This document shows, piece after piece, positions 1 through 6,014 of a stretch of 18,424 bases of DNA. Positions within the stretch are counted from its first letter, which is position 1. Each line of letters begins with the position of its first letter. The position numbers were made by a program, and so were the translations under genes. This stretch comes from CADCVW01 sp035644935 (GTDB lineage: Bacteria > Pseudomonadota > Alphaproteobacteria > Sphingomonadales > Sphingomonadaceae), in contig DASQNO010000028.1 of the NCBI GenBank assembly GCA_035644935.1, forward strand, positions 1-18,424, read 5' to 3'. The notes under the pieces were generated by a model. The model saw nothing but the letters and a program-made list of their open reading frames with translations. It did not search any database and had not been told where the DNA came from.

Positions 1-1074
1 GGGAGAGGGAGTCTGCTCCTGCTGGCGCTGGCGGGGACCGCCTGGGCCGCGCCGGTCGCGCCCGGGCGTGTCGCCTTTCCCGACGTCGTGCCGGGCGTCC
101 CCATCCGCCTACCCCGCGATCACGGGTCGCACGACGCGTTCCGCACCGAGTGGTGGTACTTCACCGGCTGGCTCGAAACACCAGACGGCAAGCCGCTGGG
201 CTTCCAGATCACCTTTTTCCGCTCGCGGCCGGACAGCGACACGGGCAACCCCAGCGCGTTCGCTCCGCGCCAGATCCTTTTCGCGCATGCGGCGCTGTCC
301 GACCCGGCCACGGGCAAGCTGCTGCACGATCAGCGCGCGGCCCGCGCCGGTTTTGGCATCGCCGAGGCGGCGCAGGCGGACGCGCGCGTCGCCCTTCTGG
401 ACTGGAGCCTCGTCCGCCGGCCCGACGGCCGCTTCCGCGCGACGACGCCGGCGAAGGACTTCGCGCTGGACCTCCAGTTCGCGCCGCGCCAGCCCGCGAT
501 GGTCAACGGCGCGGGCGGGTACAGCCGCAAGGGGCCGCGGCCCGAACAGGCGAGCTATTATTTTTCGATGCCGCATCTGGCCGTCGCCGGAACGGTGGTG
601 CGCGGCGGCAAGCGCGTGCCGGTGCGTGGGCGCGCGTGGCTCGACCGCGAATGGTCCTCGACGCTGCTGGACGCGCGCGCGGTCGGCTGGGACTGGGCGG
701 GCATAAATTTCGACGACGGCGGGGCGTTGATGGCGTTTCAGGTGCGTGGCGGCGACGGCCGGGCCGTGTACGCGGGCGGCACGTTCCGCCGGCCGAACGG
801 CACGCAGGTCGTGCTGGGGCCGCAAGACGTTCGCTTCGTGCCGCGGCGGCGCTGGCGCTCGCCCGCCTCGGGCGCGGCCTACCCGGTGGAGGCGAGCTTC
901 CTCATCCGCTTGCCCGAAGGCGTCCGGCGCGTGCCGCTGAAACCCTTGTTCGACGCGCAGGAACTCGACGGCCGCGGCGGCGGCATGCCGGTCTATTGGG
1001 AAGGCGCGGTTTCGACGCCTGGCGGGCGCGGATATCTGGAACTCACCGGCTACGCCGGGGCGCTCAAGCTCTGA
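1..1074 (+). CDS. Secreted lipocalin-like / CrtC-family (carotenoid 1,2-hydratase-like) protein, 5' end cut by window
   Basis: The reading frame is open from base 1, so the true start lies outside the window. The first visible codons encode a hydrophobic Leu/Ala stretch followed by AWAAP, which reads as the end of a signal peptide, so the protein is probably exported. Just after comes the family signature: a conserved HGSHDAFRTEWWYFTGWL segment (Trp-Trp-Tyr near codon 51), then GFQITFFRSR. A second conserved block, LDREWSS followed by WDWAGINFDDGGALMAFQVR, lies about two thirds along. These features match COG5621-type predicted secreted hydrolases (CrtC / Lipocalin_9 families). Such genes are often the last gene of an ABC-transporter operon, and the ABC genes would lie upstream of this window. 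The name carotenoid hydratase is inherited from distant CrtC similarity. The substrate here is unknown, and I would not claim a role in carotenoid synthesis. Confidence 0.85.
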   Translation, partial: GRGSLLLLALAGTAWAAPVAPGRVAFPDVVPGVPIRLPRDHGSHDAFRTEWWYFTGWLETPDGKPLGFQITFFRSRPDSDTGNPSAFAPRQILFAHAALSDPATGKLLHDQRAARAGFGIAEAAQADARVALLDWSLVRRPDGRFRATTPAKDFALDLQFAPRQPAMVNGAGGYSRKGPRPEQASYYFSMPHLAVAGTVVRGGKRVPVRGRAWLDREWSSTLLDARAVGWDWAGINFDDGGALMAFQVRGGDGRAVYAGGTFRRPNGTQVVLGPQDVRFVPRRRWRSPASGAAYPVEASFLIRLPEGVRRVPLKPLFDAQELDGRGGGMPVYWEGAVSTPGGRGYLELTGYAGALKL

Positions 1075-1084
1075 CAATTGCAAC

Positions 1085-1109
1085 CGGGTCAAAGTACCAC
1101 TTTGACCCG
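1085..1109. terminator. Perfect 11-bp hairpin between convergent CDS and tRNA
   Basis: The arms CGGGTCAAAGT and ACTTTGACCCG flank the loop ACC. The hairpin lies 10 bp after the stop of the secreted protein gene and 7 bp beyond the 3' end of the tRNA on the opposite strand, so it could end transcription or protect 3' ends from both sides. There is no clear U-tract on either strand, so it is not a textbook intrinsic terminator. It may also be a member of a dispersed intergenic palindrome family. Confidence 0.5.
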
Positions 1110-1116
1110 AGATCGG

Positions 1117-1188
1117 TGGGCCCGGAGGGATTCGAACCCCCAACCAAGCCGTTATGAGCGGCCGGCTCTACCATTGAGCTACAGGCCC
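1117..1188 (-). tRNA. tRNA with CAT anticodon, probably tRNA-Ile2 (lysidine-modified, reads AUA)
   Basis: On the minus strand a complete 72-nt cloverleaf can be folded. The acceptor stem is GGGCCTG with CGGGCCC (one G-U pair), the D stem is GCTC/GAGC, the anticodon stem is GGCCG/CGGCT with loop CTCATAA, the variable loop has 5 nt, and the T arm contains TTCGAAT. The anticodon is CAT. Elongator Met and Ile2 tRNAs share this anticodon. The C4-G69 and C5-G68 pairs, which TilS (the lysidine synthetase) is known to favour, and the GCTTGGT segment after the anticodon resemble Ile2, so Ile2 is preferred. It is not an initiator tRNA, because the 1-72 pair is a normal G-C. The discriminator is A and is followed by CCG, so CCA is not fully encoded and must be added after transcription. 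The gene starts 36 bp downstream of the kinase-like gene on the same strand. Confidence 0.9.
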
Positions 1189-1224
1189 CGCCGCCGTTCT
1201 AGCGCGGGGCGCGGGCGGGGTAAA

Positions 1225-2928
1225 CTAACCCTGCCGCCCGCCGACGCCCTCGTCGCGGGCGCGGGAGGGCAGCGACAGCACGAACGCGTGCGGCTCGATC
1301 ACCAGGTCGCCGCCGACCGAGCGGGCGAGATTGCGCACCAGACGCAGCGCAAAGCCCAGCCCCAGCGCGGGCGCCCCACTCATGTCGATCGCCGGGGCGT
1401 AGCCGGGGTCCAGCATCGCCTCGGCTCCCTCACCCCGGATCGCCTGCGGCCGGTCGAGCACCAAAACGACGCCGCCATTGGGGTCGCGGTTGCGCGCCAG
1501 CAGGCGCGCGCCCACGGTTTCTCCGGTGCCCGCCACGCCCACCGTGGCGTGCAGCAGGCGCGACACGAGCCGTTCGGCGGCGTCGGGATCGATCACCGCG
1601 GGCGGCAGGTCGGGGACGATTTCCACCGCCAGCGTGACGCCGCGATCCAGCGCCATCGTTTCGAACGCGTCGTGGAGGCGGACGACCAGCGCAACCATGT
1701 CGACCGAACCGGTCCCCACCTCCGCGCGGCCGTCGTCCAGCTTGGCGGCCAGGTCCAGGTCTTCCAGCGCGCGCACCAGCCGCTGCGCCTGGTCGCGGAT
1801 GTCCCCTGCCCGCGCCCGCTGCCGCTGCCCCGCGGGGCCGAGGAACTGGCCGTCGATCAGTTCGGCGAACCCGATGATCGCGTTCAGCGGCGTGCGCAGT
1901 TCGTGCACCATCTCGCGCATCGCCACCGCGGGCAGCGCGGTGCCCATCATCCCGCCCGGCGCGGGCGCCTCGCGCTCGTGGGCGCCCGGGCGGCGTCCGG
2001 TGCCGCGAAAGCCCAGAAAGCGCCCGCTCGCCCCCTCGAACAAGGGCACGCCGCTGATCCGCCAGTCCTCGCCGGCGGCGGTGCGAAGCTTCAGGTCGCG
2101 AAAACCGCGCCGTCCGGCGAACGCGGCGACGACTGCGGCCTCCACGCCTGGCTCGCTGCCGCCCGCGGCGAGCGCCAGCACGTGACCGACCAACCCGGCG
2201 GGCTCGGCGCCCTCGCTCCAGGCGAGCACGCCGTCGACGCCGCATTCCCACCGGAAGCTGTCGCCGTCGCCCGCCTCGTCCTCGGCCGCGGGCCTCGTCT
2301 CGCGGTTCTGGCGAAAGGCCTCGATGCGCGCGACCATTTCGCGGATCTGCGATCCCGTCGGCTCGCGCGGGGTTTCGGCGGGCGCGGCGGGGCCGATCTC
2401 GCCTTCGATGACGAGGTCGGACGCGCCGAAGCCCTCCAGCGCGCGCTTGACGTCCGGGTCGAGGTCCTCGCGGTGGCGCAGCAGCGCGCGCGCCGTCGGG
2501 CCCAGCGCGGGCATGAGGTCGATCCATTCCGCAGGCCGGAGCCGGACGCCGCGCATCACCGGCGCGGCGACGGCGGCGTGATCGTTGGCGAACACCGCCA
2601 CCAGCCGTGCGGGCAGGCGCTGGCCCGACAAGGAGCGCGCCGCCGCGACGCGCTCGCCCACCGGAAGCCGCGCGCGCGCCGCGCCGAGCAGCGCGTAGGC
2701 GGCTTCGAGTTGGGGGGAGTTCGCGGCATCGCGGCGTTGCGCGACGAGATCGACGATCTGGCGCCATTGCAGGACCACCGCCCGGGCATCGGGGGTCGGC
2801 TGCGCGAGAACCGTCGCTAGCATGTCGTCGAAGCGCACGTGAACCGTCCCATCCGACGCGGCCGCGCCGCGCTCGTCTTGAGGCGTGTTAGCGAGCGCGG
2901 CAGACAAGGAAAAGGGAGAGGAAAGCAC
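1225..2928 (-). CDS. Soluble PAS-domain sensor histidine-kinase-like protein with degenerate ATP-binding domain
   Basis: The protein has about 567 residues and no membrane segment. Residues about 1-200 are Ala/Arg-rich and probably helical. Residues about 222-312 look like a PAS fold ending in a WRISGVPLFEG...FLGFRGTGR motif. A clear HisKA dimerisation domain follows, with H-box HELRTPLNAIIGF (His342, the expected phosphorylation site). The C-terminal HATPase-like part keeps the G2-type GLGFALRLVRNLA (about 523-535). It has lost the N-box asparagines (RLLHAT at 457-462 in place of NLLxNA) and has DRPQ at Asp492 in place of DxGxG. Autophosphorylation is therefore doubtful, and a phosphotransfer, phosphatase or scaffold role is possible. 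No response regulator is adjacent. The frame is open to GTG 2955, but that codon sits directly after the terminator of the upstream gene. GTG 2928, with GGGAA just upstream, is my preferred start. Confidence 0.85.
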   Translation of the reverse strand: MLSSPFSLSAALANTPQDERGAAASDGTVHVRFDDMLATVLAQPTPDARAVVLQWRQIVDLVAQRRDAANSPQLEAAYALLGAARARLPVGERVAAARSLSGQRLPARLVAVFANDHAAVAAPVMRGVRLRPAEWIDLMPALGPTARALLRHREDLDPDVKRALEGFGASDLVIEGEIGPAAPAETPREPTGSQIREMVARIEAFRQNRETRPAAEDEAGDGDSFRWECGVDGVLAWSEGAEPAGLVGHVLALAAGGSEPGVEAAVVAAFAGRRGFRDLKLRTAAGEDWRISGVPLFEGASGRFLGFRGTGRRPGAHEREAPAPGGMMGTALPAVAMREMVHELRTPLNAIIGFAELIDGQFLGPAGQRQRARAGDIRDQAQRLVRALEDLDLAAKLDDGRAEVGTGSVDMVALVVRLHDAFETMALDRGVTLAVEIVPDLPPAVIDPDAAERLVSRLLHATVGVAGTGETVGARLLARNRDPNGGVVLVLDRPQAIRGEGAEAMLDPGYAPAIDMSGAPALGLGFALRLVRNLARSVGGDLVIEPHAFVLSLPSRARDEGVGGRQG

Positions 2929-2956
2929 CGGTTCCCAGCTTGGGACGAACGCCACG

Positions 2957-2987
2957 AAAAAGGGCGCGGACCCCGCGGCCCGCGCCC
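2957..2987 (-). terminator. Intrinsic terminator of the TPR gene
   Basis: On the minus strand an 8-bp GC stem, GGGCGCGG with CCGCGCCC and a 10-nt loop, is followed at once by TTTTT (bases 2961-2957). It lies just after the stop codon of the TPR gene and ends before the kinase-like gene begins. That kinase gene therefore probably has its own promoter or depends on read-through. The other strand ends in a weaker T-rich run, so the structure could work in both directions. Confidence 0.8.
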
Positions 2988-3009
2988 CTTTCTTCCGATC
3001 GCCCGAAGG

Positions 3010-4263
3010 TCAGGCGCGCTTGGACAGCCAGAGCAGCCAATATTGCGCCAGATCCTGGCGCGGGCCGGTGACCGCGCTGAACGCCGCGGTGGCCCCCGCC
3101 TTGTCGCCGCTCATCGCCAAGGCGATACCCAGTCGCGTGTTGATGACGTTTGCGTCGACGCCGCCCTTGGTCATTGCGGTACGGTACAGCGTCGCCGCTT
3201 TGGCGTAATTGCCGTAGCTTAGATGCGCGTCGGCCGTTCCTTGCGCGATCCGCCCGGTCGCCGCAGACGCCGCCTTGCTTTCGGAGTCCGCCAAGGTCGG
3301 CCTATCTTTCGCCGCGCCCGCGGTCGAACGCTGCAGCAAATCCCTGTAGAGAGGCTTGGTGCGGTCAACCGCACGCGCCGCTATGCCTTCCTCCAGCACT
3401 TTCTGCGCCTCGCCCGGCAAACCGGCGATCAGCGCGGTTTCGGCATATTCGCCATAAGCGCGCTCCCCGTGCAGCGCGCGCGCCGCGCGCATCAGCCGCA
3501 GCCGGTCGAGCTCGGCTGCCTGATCGAGCGGGTTCAGGAAGCGATAATTCGACATCGCGTCCCGCCAATTCTGCTCGGTCGGGTACGCCGCCAGCCAGTC
3601 ACGCGTCAGCTTGTTGGCCTGCGGCGCCATCTTGTTGTCGGTCGCCAGCGCCACAGCCCTGCGGTACAGATCGTCGGACACTGGCTGCCCGGCGGCGAGC
3701 TTCAAAGCGATGCCACGTTCCAGAAGCGGCAGGCCTTCGGCTTTGCGGCCCTCCCGCAGGCGGATCGCCGAGAGATTAATGGCAGCGTCGCTGTTGTCCG
3801 GACTGAGCTGGAGAAGGCGTTCGAACGCCGCTCCCGCCCTCTTGAAGTCCTTGGCGTCGAACGACATCACGCCGATGTTGTTGTAAAGAGAGGGCAGGTC
3901 AGCCGCGGCGACACCACCTGAAGCAATCAGCGCTTCCATCGCGGCAAGCTGGCCGGTCGCGTTGTTGTTATCCTTGGCAACCCTGTATTGAAGCTGCGCC
4001 AGCGTGTACTTGTCGTCGGGCGTCGTGGCGGCCGCCTGCGCAGGGCCCATGGCAGCCACGATGCCGGCCGCGTCCTTGGCGAGCACGGCCGTCTGCAATG
4101 CGGCCAGCGCCGGACGCGCTTCCTTGCTGTAGTTGAACACGCGCGCGCCCGGAACTACGGCGGGGGCCGCGTCCTTCTTCTTGCGCTGCGCGTCCGCCGG
4201 GGTCGCCATCAGCGCAACGGCTGCCAGCGAGGCCGTCATCGCGAGGATCGAAAGGCTTTTCAT
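3010..4263 (-). CDS. Exported tetratricopeptide-repeat (TPR) protein
   Basis: The protein has 417 residues and opens with a classic Sec signal peptide: MKSL, a hydrophobic core, then ADA-Q with cleavage near residue 25. A basic linker (QRKKKD) follows. The rest is a chain of Ala/Leu-rich helix pairs typical of TPR or Sel1-like solenoids, for example LYNNIGVMSFDAKDFKRAGA and ERLLQLSPDNSDAAINL near residues 125-165, and LSYGNYAKAATLYRTAM near 345. It is expected in the periplasm as a protein-protein interaction scaffold; the partner is unknown. The ATG at 4263 is supported by GGAG about 10 nt upstream. The gene is divergent from yaaA across 180 bp, has a candidate sigma70-like promoter in that gap, and ends in an intrinsic terminator. 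Confidence 0.85.
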   Translation of the reverse strand: MKSLSILAMTASLAAVALMATPADAQRKKKDAAPAVVPGARVFNYSKEARPALAALQTAVLAKDAAGIVAAMGPAQAAATTPDDKYTLAQLQYRVAKDNNNATGQLAAMEALIASGGVAAADLPSLYNNIGVMSFDAKDFKRAGAAFERLLQLSPDNSDAAINLSAIRLREGRKAEGLPLLERGIALKLAAGQPVSDDLYRRAVALATDNKMAPQANKLTRDWLAAYPTEQNWRDAMSNYRFLNPLDQAAELDRLRLMRAARALHGERAYGEYAETALIAGLPGEAQKVLEEGIAARAVDRTKPLYRDLLQRSTAGAAKDRPTLADSESKAASAATGRIAQGTADAHLSYGNYAKAATLYRTAMTKGGVDANVINTRLGIALAMSGDKAGATAAFSAVTGPRQDLAQYWLLWLSKRA

Positions 4264-4304
4264 GTGATGCGGGCTCCAGAATACAGAATGGAAACGTCGG
4301 AAAC

Positions 4305-4333
4305 ATCATAGTCTTGCGCGCCGCAAGGGCCAA
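4305..4333 (-). promoter_or_regulatory. Candidate sigma70-type promoter for the TPR gene
   Basis: On the minus strand TTGGCC (4333-4328) and TATGAT (4310-4305) are separated by 17 nt. They match the -35 and -10 consensus at four and five of six positions. Transcription would begin near 4298 and give a leader of about 35 nt before the TPR ATG. The call rests on motif matching only. Confidence 0.35.
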
Positions 4334-4443
4334 GACCGCATGCGCCGGATGCCGCCGGTCCAGTGAACGCGCCTTGAACCGGCGGTTGTCGCGTTCGGCC
4401 TTCGCTTTTGACGCCTCGCCGCCGGGCGTTAAAGGCGACGGCG

Positions 4444-5196
4444 ATGATCGCCCTTCTTTCCCCGGCCAAGAGCTTCGCGATGCTCGAAACCGCGCCGCTA
4501 ATTCCTACGAAGCCGCACTTCGCGGCCCAGGCGGCGCGGCTTGCGGCCGCCGCGGCCAAGCTGCGCCCGGCGAAGCTGCAGGCGCTGATGCACATTTCGC
4601 CCGCATTGGCCGAACTCAACGCCGCCCGATATGCCGGCTTCGCGGCTCAGGACGAACGCCCCGCGATCGCCTCGTTTGACGGCGACGTTTATCGCGGCTT
4701 CGATGCGCCGAGCGCGGACGCGGAAACGCTGGCCTTCGCGAACGATCACATACGCATCCTGTCGGGCCTGTACGGGTTGCTCCGACCGTCCGACGCGATC
4801 CGCCCGTACCGGCTGGAGATGGGCACGCGATGGGCGCCTACGGGTGAGGACCTGTACGACTTCTGGAAAGCGCGCCTGGCGAGGCGGCTGGAAGAGGAGT
4901 TGGCGGCGGAAGGGTCGGGCGTCGTGCTCAACCTGGCGAGCAAGGAATATTGGACCGCGCTCGGGCCCAAGCTGCGGCGCGGCGTGCGCGTCGTCACCGT
5001 CGACTTCCGCGACGCCACAGCGACCGGTCTGCGGTTCAACACGTTCGCGGCCAAGAAGGCGCGCGGCGCGATGGCCAGGTTCATGTGCGAACGGCGCGCG
5101 ACCTCGCCCGAGGAGCTGACCGGGTTCGACCACGCCGGCTACGCTTTCGATGCTGGCGGCAGCGACGCGGCGACGCTGCGATTCGTGCGCGCGTGA
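4444..5196 (+). CDS. yaaA: YaaA family (DUF328/UPF0246) peroxide stress resistance protein
   Basis: The protein has 250 residues, the normal family length. It begins MIALLSPAKSF, the hallmark N-terminus of YaaA, which fixes the start at 4444 rather than at an upstream ATG in the same frame. AAAGG lies about 9 nt before this ATG. Other family signatures are visible in order: SFDGDVYRGF, LYGLLRPSDAIRPYRLEMGT, LNLASKEYW, VTVDFRD and KKARGAMARF. In E. coli YaaA lowers intracellular iron and limits oxidative DNA damage under hydrogen peroxide, and a nucleic-acid-binding fold has been reported. It is cytoplasmic. Its stop codon overlaps the start of the next gene (GTGA), so the two are probably translationally coupled. 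Confidence 0.93.
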   Translation: MIALLSPAKSFAMLETAPLIPTKPHFAAQAARLAAAAAKLRPAKLQALMHISPALAELNAARYAGFAAQDERPAIASFDGDVYRGFDAPSADAETLAFANDHIRILSGLYGLLRPSDAIRPYRLEMGTRWAPTGEDLYDFWKARLARRLEEELAAEGSGVVLNLASKEYWTALGPKLRRGVRVVTVDFRDATATGLRFNTFAAKKARGAMARFMCERRATSPEELTGFDHAGYAFDAGGSDAATLRFVRA

Positions 5197-5891
5197 CCCG
5201 CGCCGCGGCCATCATCGGTGCTTCGGGCGGCATCGGCGGCGCGTTGGCCGAAGCCCTGCGCGAGGAAGGCGCGTACGATGCGGTCTACGCCTTCTCCCGC
5301 GGAGCGTCGGATGCGGATCGTCTGGACCTGGATGACGAAGAAAGCGTGCGCGCTGCCGCGCAACGGGTCGCCGGGGGCCCATCGCTCGAACTCATTGTGG
5401 TGGCCACAGGCCTGCTGCACGAAGGCGGACGTGGGCCGGAGAAGAGCCTGAGCGAGCTCGACCCCGAATGGATGCTGCGTTATTTCGCGGTCAACAGCGT
5501 CGGCCCGGCAATCGCGGCCAAGCACTTCCTGCCGCTGCTGCCCGTCGATCGCCGCGCGGTGTTCGCGGTCCTGTCGGCGCGGGTCGGCAGCATCGGCGAC
5601 AACCGCCTGGGCGGCTGGTACGGCTATCGCGCGTCCAAAGCGGCGCTAAACATGTTCGTGCGCACCGCGTCCGTGGAACTGGCCAGAACACGGCCGCGCG
5701 CGATCATCGTAGGGCTGCATCCCGGCACAGTGGACACGGGCTTGAGCAAACCGTTCCAACGCAACGTCGCGCCGGGCAAGCTGTTCACCCCCGCCACGTC
5801 CGCGGCGCACCTGCTCGACGTCATCGACGCGCTGAAGCGGCCGGACAGCGGCAACTGCCTCGACTGGGGCGGGGAAACGATCCCGCCCTGA
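5193..5891 (+). CDS. Short-chain dehydrogenase/reductase (SDR), CsgA/C-factor-like
   Basis: The protein has 232 residues and starts at a GTG that overlaps the yaaA stop (GTGA). The N-terminus AAIIGASGGIGGALAEAL contains the Rossmann nucleotide-binding TGxxGxG-type motif (Gly9-Gly15). The catalytic set is present: Asn101 in FAVNSVGP, Ser128 in LSARVGS, Tyr145 and Lys149 in YRASK. HPGTVDTGLSKPF is typical of C-factor-like SDRs. An active NAD(P)-dependent oxidoreductase is therefore expected in the cytoplasm; the substrate cannot be read from sequence. No separate ribosome-binding site is visible, which fits coupling to yaaA. The downstream hairpin at 5895-5918 probably closes the two-gene unit. 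Confidence 0.9.
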   Translation: MTRAAAIIGASGGIGGALAEALREEGAYDAVYAFSRGASDADRLDLDDEESVRAAAQRVAGGPSLELIVVATGLLHEGGRGPEKSLSELDPEWMLRYFAVNSVGPAIAAKHFLPLLPVDRRAVFAVLSARVGSIGDNRLGGWYGYRASKAALNMFVRTASVELARTRPRAIIVGLHPGTVDTGLSKPFQRNVAPGKLFTPATSAAHLLDVIDALKRPDSGNCLDWGGETIPP

Positions 5892-5894
5892 GCG

Positions 5895-5918
5895 GTACCC
5901 CGGCGTAGGCCGGGTTAC
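5895..5918 (+). terminator. GC-rich hairpin after the SDR gene
   Basis: CCCGGC and GCCGGG pair around the loop GTAG. GTA and TAC extend the stem beyond a single C-T mismatch, so nine of ten pairs form. There is no U-tract. Such CCCCGGC...GCCGGGG palindromes are frequent between genes in sphingomonads and may be both terminators and dispersed repeats. Confidence 0.45.
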
Positions 5919-6014
5919 GCAGGAGGAGCGTGCCGCGAGCCCCGGCGGGGTGGCGTTTCGAGCGGCTACGTCGTAGACGAAATCCTCATCTCCACAGCAC
6001 CGGAACCGCCTCTC

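Noticed and set aside
1117..1188. Initiator or elongator Met tRNA
   Set aside because: The 1-72 pair is G-C (not initiator), and the C4-G69/C5-G68 pairs and GCTTGGT segment favour Ile2. Elongator Met is not fully excluded.
1078..2820. 580-codon open frame on the plus strand opposite the kinase-like gene
   Set aside because: The translation is Arg/Ala/Gly/His-rich with no family motif, it runs through the tRNA, and it mirrors codon bias of the real minus-strand gene. High GC produces such antisense frames.
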